Below, one piece after another: positions 20,666 through 29,456 of a stretch of DNA of 41,991 nucleotides. Location of the stretch: the NCBI GenBank assembly GCA_003314535.1, contig POSG01000027.1:1-41991 (forward strand), in the 5' to 3' direction. Every line of letters starts with the position of its first letter. Within the stretch, counting starts at the first letter, position 1. Origin of the DNA: Geobacter sp. (GTDB taxonomy: Bacteria; Desulfobacterota; Desulfuromonadia; Geobacterales; Geobacteraceae). Below the pieces are notes generated by a model that saw only the letters and a list, made by a program, of their open reading frames with translations, was not told where the DNA came from and ran no database searches. The translations under genes were made by a program, and so were the position numbers.

Positions 20666-22759
20666 TCAGAAGCGCCAGGTCGCTTTTACCCGGAAACTGC
20701 GCCCGTCCTGGCGGATGCTGTCCTGTGTGTGCTCTTCGCCCGCAGGCACAGCATATCCGGTATTGAAAAGATTGTAGACGCTTCCCGAAACTTCAAGATT
20801 TTTCAACAAGTTGCGACTGAAAAGTGTGACGTTGGTCACAAAAAAATCATGCACACTTCCGCCGCACAGGGTCGCTTTGCGGCTGGTATACTGTTCTTCC
20901 ACCCCCAGGAACACCTTTTCCGGCAGCAGGGGAAAAAGCAGGGCCAGCTTGGCCAGGTGCCGGGCCGAATTGGGGAGCCATTCTCCCGTGTCCGCATTCT
21001 TTCCTTCCTGGTACGCGTAACTGGCCCTGCCCCGGATGCCGTTGTCCCATTTCCCTTCCAGCTGCAGCTCCACTCCCCTGAGTTCCGCCTGGTCGACATT
21101 CCTGAAGACCAGCATGCCGTCGTCAGGGTCGGTGACCAGGGTGATGAGGTCGCTCACCCTGGTATAGTAGGCGCTGATCGACCCATGCAGACGCCTGCCC
21201 AGGCGCTGCTCCAGGATCAGTTCGTAGTTGATGCTCTTCTCTTCCTTGAGATTCGGGTTGGGTTTCTGCGTATAGTAATCGGAATAGTAGATCTCGTATC
21301 CGCTCGGCGGCCGATAAGCGGTGCCGAAGAGGAATTTGAGGGTAGTGCGGTCAAACGGCGAATAGATCAGGGCGATTCGTGGATTGACAGTATCACCGAA
21401 AGTATCGAAGTGGTCGTAGCGCAATCCCGCGTTCAGGATCAGGCTGTCGAGCACCTGGTATTCGTCCTGGAGATAAACTCCGGCATTCCAGGTGGATCGG
21501 TGGTCGTCCAGGTAGATATCCGTATCAAAATTCTTCTGATCCATGCGGAACGCATTGCGGAATTCGACACCACCTACGAGCTTGTGCCTCTCCGTCAATT
21601 CCTTCGTAAGCTGCACTTCTCCCGTGAGCCACGAGTTGCGAACTTTGTCGATGTTGGTGTAAACACCGGCCCCGCCCCTGTCGTATATGTAGTAGCCATC
21701 GTAATCGTACTGGTTCCAGGATATGCGGCCCATGACATCCAGCCCGCTTTCCAGGGTCCGGCGGTATTTCAGGTCGAGAAAAAGGCTGCTGTCGGTGGTG
21801 CTGGTGCCGGGGTCGTTGAACACGGTCCCCCACGGCGCCGTAGGAAGGGTCTTGTCCCGTTTGACGTATGCGCCCTCCAGCGTCAGGTCGCGGTAGGCCA
21901 GCTTCAGGAAAGCGCTGCCGGACCTCTCCCCGTCGCATCCCCTCGCCCATCCGGAGTTGGTGGAAGGCGAATCGAATTCCGGATAGTAGAGATCCTGCCC
22001 CCTGCTGTGCAGGAATGTACCGGACATAAGCATCTCCGGCCCCGTGGCAAACTTTTTGCCGAAGGTCAGGCGCCCCTTGTACGTATCGAAGCTCCCTGCC
22101 GCGCCAGATACTTCCGCACCGCCGATATCCCTTCCGCGCCGGGTGATGACGTTTATCACGCCCATCATGGCATTTGCACCATAGAGGGTATGGCCCGGCC
22201 CGCGTATTATCTCGACTCGCTCGATCAGGTCGACATCGACGGCAAACTCGTATCCTGTATACCCGGTCTGGTACACGGTATCGTTCTGCCGCACTCCGTC
22301 CACCAGGAGCAGCATCCTGCTCCCGTAATCGCCGGGTATCCCCAAGCCGCGGATCCCGGTATACTGGTAATTCCTGTCATTGGTAACCGAAAAACCCGGG
22401 ACGCTGCGCAGAATGTCGGCCAGGGTGCGGTATCCGAACATCCTTATCTCGTCGGAAGTGACAATGGTGACCGAGGCCGGCGCCTCGGTCACCGGTTGCT
22501 CATATCTCGATGCCCCGGATACGGTTTCCACCTCGATATCCATCAGTTCTTCTATGGACAGAGTTGTCAGATCCGGCGGGGAGGCCCCTTCAGAAATGCC
22601 ATCCTCAGCACATGACACAGCTCCAGACAGAGCAAAGGCCGTCACCAGAATCATGGCGACTGCCCACCATTTCAGGAAGCTGAACTGGCAGGGGATCGCA
22701 TGTTTCATCGCCGTCCTGCACGAAGAATCTTGTTGTTTGAAAGAAGGACGGATTTTCAT
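20666..22759 (-). CDS. TonB-dependent outer-membrane receptor
   Basis: A 697-residue outer-membrane receptor. Seen: a long N-terminal signal region, an N-terminal stretch LTTLSIEELMDIEVETVSGA (family-typical before the TonB box/plug), a plug domain (APASVTIVTSDEI, then LRSVPGFSV, RMLLLVDG, VERVEIIRGPGHTLYGANA, GVINVITR), then a beta-barrel ending in Phe as outer-membrane proteins do. The ligand is unknown. Its start overlaps the upstream YfiR-like gene by 4 bp and the kinase follows after 65 bp, so the three form an operon. Rather than nutrient uptake alone it may act in signalling (inference). Confidence 0.93.
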   Translation of the reverse strand: MKIRPSFKQQDSSCRTAMKHAIPCQFSFLKWWAVAMILVTAFALSGAVSCAEDGISEGASPPDLTTLSIEELMDIEVETVSGASRYEQPVTEAPASVTIVTSDEIRMFGYRTLADILRSVPGFSVTNDRNYQYTGIRGLGIPGDYGSRMLLLVDGVRQNDTVYQTGYTGYEFAVDVDLIERVEIIRGPGHTLYGANAMMGVINVITRRGRDIGGAEVSGAAGSFDTYKGRLTFGKKFATGPEMLMSGTFLHSRGQDLYYPEFDSPSTNSGWARGCDGERSGSAFLKLAYRDLTLEGAYVKRDKTLPTAPWGTVFNDPGTSTTDSSLFLDLKYRRTLESGLDVMGRISWNQYDYDGYYIYDRGGAGVYTNIDKVRNSWLTGEVQLTKELTERHKLVGGVEFRNAFRMDQKNFDTDIYLDDHRSTWNAGVYLQDEYQVLDSLILNAGLRYDHFDTFGDTVNPRIALIYSPFDRTTLKFLFGTAYRPPSGYEIYYSDYYTQKPNPNLKEEKSINYELILEQRLGRRLHGSISAYYTRVSDLITLVTDPDDGMLVFRNVDQAELRGVELQLEGKWDNGIRGRASYAYQEGKNADTGEWLPNSARHLAKLALLFPLLPEKVFLGVEEQYTSRKATLCGGSVHDFFVTNVTLFSRNLLKNLEVSGSVYNLFNTGYAVPAGEEHTQDSIRQDGRSFRVKATWRF

Positions 22760-23379
22760 TGCTCGACGACCTCCTTTGCCAGTTTCAGGAGCTGCGAGCT
22801 GATCCTGACGCCCGAGCGCTGCGATGCCGAGAGATTGATTTCGAAGCCGACCCGTTTCCGCACCAGCAGCATGTTGATCATCACCCCGGTGCGGGCGAAT
22901 CCCTGCTGGTCCCCCACGGTCACGACAGGACGGTTGCGCAGGGTTTTGAGAATCAGCGGCAATGACCTTTTTTCCGAGGGGCTGATGAAAAGGATAGCTG
23001 CGTTACGGGCATCCTCCGGTTCATCGTAGTGCCTGATGATCACTTTCCTTCCCTTTACGGTTTTTCCCTTCAGAGCATCAATGGCGCCATCGGAAGGATC
23101 CCGTCCAAGCACACCTATGGTGATGGTATCAGCCGGCAGGACGTTATCCGGCCATTCTATGAAATTCACGAAATTCATGATGAAGGCAGCCTTTACCTGG
23201 TATTCCCCGGCCTTCCCCACATCAGCCCGTGCAGAAGTCGGCACTCCGGCTGAAAGCAAAATGACCAGGCAGAGCAGACTCGAGCACAGGAGATGCCGGA
23301 AAGACGCATTTACCCGTTCAACGCCTCCGCATCGACCCTGGCTGCTGTAGCACATTGACGTTATGTTTGAAAAAACCAT
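22756..23379 (-). CDS. YfiR-family (DUF4154) periplasmic protein
   Basis: About 207 residues with a Sec-type signal peptide (hydrophobic run LLCSSLLCLVILLSAG, then ARA) and the YfiR signature EYQVKAAFIMNFVNFIEWP directly after it. Pseudomonas YfiR is a periplasmic repressor that binds the CHASE8 domain of the diguanylate cyclase YfiN; here the CHASE8 protein in the same operon is a histidine kinase. The mature part contains no cysteine, unlike YfiR of P. aeruginosa, whose disulfides stabilise it. I chose ATG 23379 (GAGG upstream) over a far upstream start. It is the first gene of the operon and overlaps the receptor gene by 4 bp. Confidence 0.87.
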   Translation of the reverse strand: MVFSNITSMCYSSQGRCGGVERVNASFRHLLCSSLLCLVILLSAGVPTSARADVGKAGEYQVKAAFIMNFVNFIEWPDNVLPADTITIGVLGRDPSDGAIDALKGKTVKGRKVIIRHYDEPEDARNAAILFISPSEKRSLPLILKTLRNRPVVTVGDQQGFARTGVMINMLLVRKRVGFEINLSASQRSGVRISSQLLKLAKEVVEQ

Positions 23380-23780
23380 GAGGCCGCCTCTTACCGCACC
23401 TAACCTTCCATGACAAATAAGAATGAAAAGAATTTCAGGAAAAACCATGTCTGATCTCTTTTCGGCATTCGCTGCAAAATCTTCAATTAACTCTCGGAAA
23501 TTTCCCCAAACATCAGCATTTCCAGCCACAGGCATCCACAGAATGCATATTTAGTGGCTAACCGGAAACCCCTGGAATCAGCTGGTAAGGGCCGGAGCGG
23601 GGCTTTCGAGGAGATCGTGATACGGATTCAGTGCAAGATCTCGAAAACCGGGAAAGCTTTTGAAACCAGTGAAAGCTCCGATCAGTAAGTCATGAGTTGA
23701 CAGATTATCACGAACGACGAGGAAGTTCCGCTCCGGCCCCGGAAGTACTTTGCGGATGGAAACTATTTATGAAAAAGCGT

Positions 23781-23808
23781 TTGCAAATTGCTCTATTATG
23801 TTTACTAT
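23781..23808 (+). promoter_or_regulatory. Candidate promoter for the mdlA-like gene within a 510-bp intergenic region
   Basis: TTGCAA (23781-23786) and TACTAT (23803-23808) are 16 bp apart, about 85 bp before the ABC gene. The rest of the divergent intergenic region (23380-23891) holds no gene that I can support. It contains a 12-bp inverted repeat GGGCCGGAGCGG (near 23588) / CCGCTCCGGCCC (near 23727). No riboswitch was recognised. Confidence 0.45.
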
Positions 23809-23891
23809 CGCACTAATGGCAACAAGAATTTCGATCACGACCGGCTCCGTTCACACCTGCCGCATTCTTTTACCGGATCGGATAACAGGAG

Positions 23892-25637
23892 ATGCAGATT
23901 AACGAATATTCCCGCCTGACAAACTATCTTCGATCATGCCGCGGCACATACCTTTCCGGTTTCGTTCTCCTGGCTGCCGCCAACGGTTTTGCCCTGGTGA
24001 TTCCCTGGCTACTCAAACTGGCCGTCGACAGCCTGGAATCCCCGGCCCGCGCCACCCGCACCCCTGGCTTCTACGGCACGCTCATCATCGCCGCGGCCGT
24101 GGTCCACTGCGTGGTGCGCATCTTCTCGCGCACGACCCTGCTTCACGCCGGAAGGAAGATAGAATACAGCATCCGTGAAGACCTTTTTGCCAGGCTCATC
24201 TCCCTCGACCTCCCCTATTTCTCCAGGGAGAGGACCGGGGACATACTCTCCCGCTTTTCCAACGACCTGACCAATGTCCGGATGCTGCTCGGTTTCGGCA
24301 TACTCAATGTGGTGAACACCTGCATCGTCTACCTTTCCGCCCTGTTCCTCATGGGCCGGATCAGCCTTTTCCTGACCTTGTGCGCCGTCATTCCCTATCC
24401 ACTGATGCTCCTGCTGGTAAAGAGGGTGAGCAGGCGGATCTTCCACCATTCCAAGCGCGCCCAGGAAGAACTGGCAGCACTTTCCAGCCATGCGGAAGAG
24501 ACATTCGCTGCAGCCGCGGTCATAAAGTCCTACCGGCAGGAGGAATCGCGCCTCGCCGCATTCCGCGAACTCTCGGAACGCTATCTCGCCAGCAGCATGC
24601 GCATGACAAACCTGCGGGGTATCGTCATCCCTTTCATGGCATCCATGGCAGGGTTAGGAACGCTGATCGTCCTCTTTGTCGGTGGGGCACGCGTCATTGG
24701 CGGAACCATGACACTCGGCGATTTCGTCGCCTTCAACGGTTACCTGGCCATGCTCATCTGGCCGACCGTCGTGCTCGGATGGATCCTCAACCTGATCCAG
24801 CGGGGCGCGGCATCCATGGGACGATTGAACGCCGTCCTCGAGGCAAGGGCGACGGTAGTGGAATCCGAATCACCGTTCGTTCCGGGAAAACTGTACGGGG
24901 ATATCGAATTAAGGGGCCTGTCCTTCGGTTACAGTGAAAAACCGCTGCTGAAAAACATCAACCTCCGGATCAAAGCCGGCATGAAGCTCGGTATCGTCGG
25001 CCCGGTGGGAAGCGGCAAAACAACCCTGGTGCGGCTCATCGCGCGGCTCTACCCGGTGGCGGACGGAATGATCTTTCTTGACGGGTCGGACATCAACAGC
25101 CTCCCCTTGAAGCAGCTGCGGGATGCCATCGGATTCGTCCCCCAGGAAAGCTTCCTCTTTTCACGCACCGTAGGGGAAAACATCGCGTACGGAAAGGAAG
25201 GAGCCACGGACGAAGAGGTCAGGAAAGCGGCATTCCTGTCCAGGTTGGATGGAGATGTGAGCGGCTTTGCCAAGGGGTACGACACCCTGGTGGGAGAGCG
25301 GGGAGTCACCCTTTCGGGAGGACAGAAACAACGGGCCGCCATAGCCCGCGCACTGCTGAAGGATCCGGCGGTCCTGATAATGGACGACCCGTTGTCGGCG
25401 GTCGACGCACGCACGGAGGAGGAAATCCTGAGCGGGTTTGCGCGGTATTACGGCTGGCGCACCGTGCTCATCGTCTCCCACCGGCTATCCGCGTTGCGTG
25501 ATTGCGACCAGATCATAGTCCTTGAGGAAGGGCGCATAGAAGAGCAGGGATCCCATGATGAACTCCTGGTCCTGGACGGCCGCTATGCCGCCATCCATCG
25601 GGAACAGAACCTGCGCGAGGAAATTGAGCGGTTGTGA
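23892..25637 (+). CDS. ABC exporter half-transporter, MdlA-like (degenerate Walker B)
   Basis: A 581-residue fused membrane-ATPase subunit. About six membrane segments occupy residues 15-300 (NGFALVIPWLLKLAVD opens the family domain). The NBD shows Walker A GPVGSGKTT near residue 374, Q-loop FVPQESFLF, signature LSGGQKQR near 475, and Walker B VLIMDDPLSAVD, where Asp replaces the catalytic Glu. Such a degenerate subunit normally pairs with one that has a catalytic Glu but an altered signature; the gene at 31917 fits. The ATG at 23892 is the only one possible (an in-frame stop lies just before), yet AGGAG directly abuts it, an unusual spacing. Substrate unknown. Confidence 0.9.
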   Translation: MQINEYSRLTNYLRSCRGTYLSGFVLLAAANGFALVIPWLLKLAVDSLESPARATRTPGFYGTLIIAAAVVHCVVRIFSRTTLLHAGRKIEYSIREDLFARLISLDLPYFSRERTGDILSRFSNDLTNVRMLLGFGILNVVNTCIVYLSALFLMGRISLFLTLCAVIPYPLMLLLVKRVSRRIFHHSKRAQEELAALSSHAEETFAAAAVIKSYRQEESRLAAFRELSERYLASSMRMTNLRGIVIPFMASMAGLGTLIVLFVGGARVIGGTMTLGDFVAFNGYLAMLIWPTVVLGWILNLIQRGAASMGRLNAVLEARATVVESESPFVPGKLYGDIELRGLSFGYSEKPLLKNINLRIKAGMKLGIVGPVGSGKTTLVRLIARLYPVADGMIFLDGSDINSLPLKQLRDAIGFVPQESFLFSRTVGENIAYGKEGATDEEVRKAAFLSRLDGDVSGFAKGYDTLVGERGVTLSGGQKQRAAIARALLKDPAVLIMDDPLSAVDARTEEEILSGFARYYGWRTVLIVSHRLSALRDCDQIIVLEEGRIEEQGSHDELLVLDGRYAAIHREQNLREEIERL

Positions 25638-25639
25638 GG

Positions 25640-25676
25640 AAAAAGCTCCCCCTTCCGGCGTGAGCACCGAAAGGGG
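25640..25676 (-). terminator. Rho-independent terminator of the glycyl radical enzyme operon
   Basis: On the minus strand a 10-bp stem CCCCTTTCGG/CCGGAAGGGG (one G-T pair) with an 8-nt loop is followed by GAGCTTTTT. It lies 28 bp past the activase stop and fits a factor-independent terminator. On the plus strand no T-run follows, so it does not serve the ABC gene well. Confidence 0.8.
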
Positions 25677-25703
25677 TTGAGGCAGGATTATCATGGACTT
25701 TCC

Positions 25704-26672
25704 TCAGCCGCCGATGCCCACCGTTATTCCCCGGTCCGAGAAAAAACCGGCTGCCTTCAAAACCTCCGTTTCGGCATGGGCCGCGAGGCCCGACAGAGCA
25801 TACTGCACGCCCAGCTGCCGCCACTTGCCCTCGCCCAACCGGTGATAGGGGAGGATGTCGAGGCTTTGGAGGCTTTGGAGACCGGCCACGAAATCGGCGG
25901 TACGCCCCAGGTTCGCCTCGTCGTCGTTGCTTCCCGGTATCAGCGGCAGCCGGATTTTCATCGGTATGCCGAGCCTGGAGACAGAGCGCAGATTATCGAG
26001 GATGAGCTGGTTGGATACGCCGGTCAGCCGTCTGTGTTCCGCGTCATCCATGTGCTTGATGTCCGTCAGCACCAGGTTGACGTGTCGCAGGATGGATGCG
26101 TACGTGTCCCAGGGAACGTATGAACTGGTTTCGATGGCGGTGTGGATTCCCCGCTCCTGAAGCTCGCACAGGGCCGCTTTCAGGAATTCCGGCTGCGCGG
26201 TGGGCTCTCCGCCGGAAAAGGTCACGCCGCCGTTGCTCTGCTCATAGAATTTGCGGTCCCGCTCGATGATCGCCATCAATTCCGCTACGGACAGGTAGCG
26301 CCCGATGATGTTGATGGCCCCGGCGTAGCAGTATTTCGCGCACCGGCCGCACAGGGTGCACTTGTCACGGTCGATGGTCAGCCCTTCGCACCCCGGTTCT
26401 CCCTGCTGGATTGCGCCGTTCCCGCAGACCTTCAGGCACTCGCCGCAGGCAATGCAGTTGTTGGCCACGAAGATGATTTCCGGCTTGCCCGCCAGGGATT
26501 CGGGGTTCGAGCACCAGCGGCAGTGCAGGGGACAACCCTTGAGGAATACAAGGGTGCGGATGCCACCGCCATCGTGGACGGCGAATTTCTGAATATCGAA
26601 AACCAGCCCCGATAGCCCGTTCTCCGGCCGGGCTATCTTGTCGAAATCCAGGACCTTTGATCTCCAGTTCAT
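25704..26672 (-). CDS. Glycyl radical enzyme activase (radical SAM)
   Basis: A 322-residue activating enzyme that uses S-adenosylmethionine to install the glycyl radical. Seen: the radical-SAM cluster motif CPLHCRWC near residue 47, followed by a two-cluster ferredoxin insert (CIACGECLKVCG and CTLCGRCAKYC, near residues 73-118), the layout of activases of glycerol dehydratase and hydroxyphenylacetate decarboxylase rather than of pyruvate formate-lyase. GGVTFSGGEP near residue 150 is the SAM-contact GGE motif. AGGAG precedes the ATG. It lies 66 bp after the glycyl radical enzyme gene and before a strong terminator, so the two form an operon. It acts in the cytosol and is oxygen-sensitive. Confidence 0.93.
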   Translation of the reverse strand: MNWRSKVLDFDKIARPENGLSGLVFDIQKFAVHDGGGIRTLVFLKGCPLHCRWCSNPESLAGKPEIIFVANNCIACGECLKVCGNGAIQQGEPGCEGLTIDRDKCTLCGRCAKYCYAGAINIIGRYLSVAELMAIIERDRKFYEQSNGGVTFSGGEPTAQPEFLKAALCELQERGIHTAIETSSYVPWDTYASILRHVNLVLTDIKHMDDAEHRRLTGVSNQLILDNLRSVSRLGIPMKIRLPLIPGSNDDEANLGRTADFVAGLQSLQSLDILPYHRLGEGKWRQLGVQYALSGLAAHAETEVLKAAGFFSDRGITVGIGG

Positions 26673-26738
26673 TGCTGATCTCCTGGTGTTTATGGGGGAC
26701 CTGCCGGGTATCGAAAACCCGGCAGGTCTTCATCGGTT

Positions 26739-29138
26739 TCAGAATACCTGCTCGGTGCGGGAGATGATGTCGTCCTGCAGGGATTTGTCCAGGGCGGTGA
26801 AGAAGGCGCTGTATCCCGCGACGCGCACCACCAGGCTGCGATAATCGTCCGGCGCCTGCTGGGCCTTGAGGAGCGTATCCCGGTCCACCACGTTGTACTG
26901 CACGTGGAAACCGCCGTTCTTGAAGTAAGTCTCCGTGACCCCGATGAGGTTGCGCAGGCCGCTTTCACCCTTCACTGCGCTGGGGTGGAATTTCTGGTTG
27001 AGCAGGGTGCCGTTGGAGGTGACTTCGTGGTCCAGCTTGGCCACGGAGTTGACCGTGGCGGTCGGGCCGGATATGTCGAAGCCGCCGATGGGGGAAACAC
27101 CGTCGGCCAGGGGGGTACCCTTCTTGCGGCCGTCCGGGGTCGCACCGACCACGCTGCCGAAGGGCACGTTGGCGGATGCGGGATAGAGGCCGGGCTGGAA
27201 CACGCCGCCGCGCGGGTTGCGGTACTTGTTGACTTCGCGGCAGTAGATGTTGGCCGATTCCACGGCGATATCGTCGGCGTAGTCGTCGTCGTTGCCGTAC
27301 TTGGGAGCGCGGTTGATGAGCATCTGGCGGATGTTCTCGACCCCTTCGAAGTCCTTGTCCAGGATCACCTTGAGTTCCGGGAGGCTTAGGGCTTTCTCGT
27401 CGAAGCAGAGCTTCTTGATCGCGGCCAGGGAATCACCGGCGTTGGCCACGCCGACACCCTGCGGACCGCTGAAGTTGTAGATGGCGCCGCCTTCCTGCAG
27501 GGACTTGCCCCGGCCGATGCAGTCTTCCACCAGGCTCGAGAGGAAGGGGAGGGGAACCCTTTCGCCGTGGGCAAGGTCGACCATGTTGTCGGCGTGGCAC
27601 ATGAGGCCGACGAAGTATGCGGTCTGCTTGGCATAGGCATCCATGACGTCGTCAAAGGACTTCATTTCGGAGACGTCGCCGGTCTTGAGACCGACCTGCG
27701 TACCGGTGCGCGGGTCGAAGCCATTGTTGAGGGTCAGTTCGATCACCTTGGACATGTTGAAGAACGCGGCGTCGTGCCAGCCTTCGGTCTTGCCGCCCAC
27801 CTGCGGCTCGACGCAGCCGATGATGCCGTAGTCGCGGGCGTCTTCCAGGGTCAGGCCGCGGCTCAAAAGCGCCGGGATGATGGTGCGGTCGCTGAAATAG
27901 GCCGGCACGCCCAGGCCCATGCGGCTGACCTCTGCGGCCTTCATGTAGAGCACGTCCGGGGTGCCTTCATGGATGCGGATGGAGAGGGAGGGAGCGTAGA
28001 GCTTGGTGTTGGCCGCGGCCTGCAGCAGCATCAGGGACAGCTCGTTGGTGGCGTCCTTGCCCTCGCGGTCCTGGCCGCCGACGATGATGTTCATGAACAT
28101 GGGATAGCCGGCAAAGGCCTGGGTGGAAACCTCGTCCCGCACCTTGTTGAGGCTGTTGAACTTGAGCCAGAGCAGGTCGAGCAGCTCCTGGGCCTTTTCC
28201 GCCGGCAAAGCGCTTTTGCTGGCTTCGTAGAAGGGATGGCAGTACTGGTCGAAGCGCATGGGCGAGATGGAATGGCCGTTGGATTCTATCTGGATCACCA
28301 AGTGGATGAACCAGAAGGACTGCACCGCCTCCTGGAAGGTCTCCGCCGGCTTGGCCGGGACCTTGCGGCAAATGCGGGCTATTTCCAGCAGTTCGGCCTT
28401 GCGGGTTGCGTCCTTCTCGTCGGCGGCCTTGCGTTCCGCCTCGTCGGCGAAACGGTTGGCAAAGGCGATCACGGCCTTGTTGGCAATGATGGTCGACTCC
28501 AGGAAGTGCAGTGACTTCATCTGGTTGGCATCGGCGAAGTCGAATTTTTCCTTTGCCTTCTCGGCTTCGGCGATGATGCTGTCCAGTCCTTCGCGCATCA
28601 CCTTGCCGTAGTTGGCCGAGATGTGGCCTACGCCGTTGTAAAAGTAATTGCCGACAGTGTAGACGACCGCGTTCTGGGCTTCGAGCGCTTCCGGTTTCAT
28701 CAGGGAGGCGGCGTACTCGTTGTTGGTCTTGCCTTCCCAATAGGGGAACACATCTTTGGACAGGGTTTTCTTGACCTCTTCGCTGATCAGGAACACGTCG
28801 GCCGAGCGTTTGGCCAGGCGATCCAGCTCCCCTTCCAGCCACTTGCAGGAGAATTCCGGATACACCGGGGCAGAGCGGGGCATGCTGCACTGGTTGCCGA
28901 CGATGAGCTCATCGTCGTCGATGAAGATCGTCATGTTGGTCAGGATTTTTTCCAGGGCCTTGGCGCGACGGATGCTCATGGGCAGGGACTCGGTTTCCTG
29001 GTAGGATTCGGTAATGAGTTTTGCCCGTTCCGCGCAGATTTCCGGGGTGGTTGCAAGGAACCGAGCCTTGATGCGCTCTACCCGCTCGCTGGGGCCGTGG
29101 TTCGCAACGGACGGATCAACTTTCATCTTGGATGCCAT
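26739..29138 (-). CDS. Glycyl radical enzyme, B12-independent glycerol/1,2-diol dehydratase type
   Basis: A 799-residue radical enzyme. The glycyl loop RVAGYSA places the radical at Gly775, and the thiyl residue is Cys442 in GIIGCVEPQ, with the nearby Glu444 that marks dehydratases and eliminases. Other residues that in Clostridium butyricum glycerol dehydratase bind substrate are also present: GVGH (near 170), SNGHSISP (near 288) and GWHD just after the Cys loop. From memory the whole protein resembles that enzyme closely. It should convert glycerol to 3-hydroxypropionaldehyde or 1,2-propanediol to propanal; which is not certain. No alcohol dehydrogenase or microcompartment genes are nearby. 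AAGGAGG precedes the ATG. The divergent PocR kinase is a likely regulator. Confidence 0.88.
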   Translation of the reverse strand: MASKMKVDPSVANHGPSERVERIKARFLATTPEICAERAKLITESYQETESLPMSIRRAKALEKILTNMTIFIDDDELIVGNQCSMPRSAPVYPEFSCKWLEGELDRLAKRSADVFLISEEVKKTLSKDVFPYWEGKTNNEYAASLMKPEALEAQNAVVYTVGNYFYNGVGHISANYGKVMREGLDSIIAEAEKAKEKFDFADANQMKSLHFLESTIIANKAVIAFANRFADEAERKAADEKDATRKAELLEIARICRKVPAKPAETFQEAVQSFWFIHLVIQIESNGHSISPMRFDQYCHPFYEASKSALPAEKAQELLDLLWLKFNSLNKVRDEVSTQAFAGYPMFMNIIVGGQDREGKDATNELSLMLLQAAANTKLYAPSLSIRIHEGTPDVLYMKAAEVSRMGLGVPAYFSDRTIIPALLSRGLTLEDARDYGIIGCVEPQVGGKTEGWHDAAFFNMSKVIELTLNNGFDPRTGTQVGLKTGDVSEMKSFDDVMDAYAKQTAYFVGLMCHADNMVDLAHGERVPLPFLSSLVEDCIGRGKSLQEGGAIYNFSGPQGVGVANAGDSLAAIKKLCFDEKALSLPELKVILDKDFEGVENIRQMLINRAPKYGNDDDYADDIAVESANIYCREVNKYRNPRGGVFQPGLYPASANVPFGSVVGATPDGRKKGTPLADGVSPIGGFDISGPTATVNSVAKLDHEVTSNGTLLNQKFHPSAVKGESGLRNLIGVTETYFKNGGFHVQYNVVDRDTLLKAQQAPDDYRSLVVRVAGYSAFFTALDKSLQDDIISRTEQVF

Positions 29139-29456
29139 GGTGTGTTCCTCCTTGGTTCTGTCTGTGATGCGTTGTTGTTATTGGATACGATCGCAATGGT
29201 GACCGTCGGGCTTCCCGTGAACGGCCTTTGGAATCAGCGCCCGGATTGCAGCCACTAACCCACAGCGCTTGATTGAGGACCGGGAGCACTCAGTGTACAT
29301 ATCCTTTTTAGATTAAAGGACACTCAATGACAATCGCTACAAAAGGCCATTTTTGTCCCCCGATATAGTGATTTTTGCTGTCACTACACCATGGGTGCAT
29401 TTTTCTCTACCGAAGCCGCGCAGGCTTGTGCTATTACCTGTGAAAGGGTTGATTAC
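29139..29456. promoter_or_regulatory. Divergent regulatory region with three dyads
   Basis: About 318 bp between the glycyl radical enzyme (-) and the PocR kinase (+). Three dyads are visible: GTGT-N6-CCTTT-N7-AAAGG-ACAC (29293-29323), ACAAAA-N6-TTTTGT (29339-29356) and AGTGA-N9-TCACT (29367-29385). They are candidate sites for the linked LuxR-type response regulator or an anaerobic regulator. No canonical FNR box or sigma-54 promoter was found by eye. A possible upstream kinase start (ATG at 29391) lies within this region. Confidence 0.5.

Noticed and set aside
20576-22615. A 679-codon plus-strand frame opposite the TonB receptor gene
   Set aside because: The receptor on the other strand has plug and barrel motifs; this frame has no domain or ribosome-binding site.
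23380-23891. c-di-GMP or cobalamin riboswitch upstream of the YfiR/TonB operon
   Set aside because: I looked for GEMM and B12-box core motifs and did not find them.
27567-28514. A 315-codon plus-strand frame inside the glycyl radical enzyme gene
   Set aside because: Antisense to a well-conserved enzyme, with no domain support.
26739-29138. Pyruvate formate-lyase or choline TMA-lyase (CutC) as identity of the radical enzyme
   Set aside because: PFL has a Cys-Cys pair that is absent here, and the activase has the two-cluster insert; the substrate residues resemble glycerol dehydratase more than CutC. Only a tree would exclude CutC formally.
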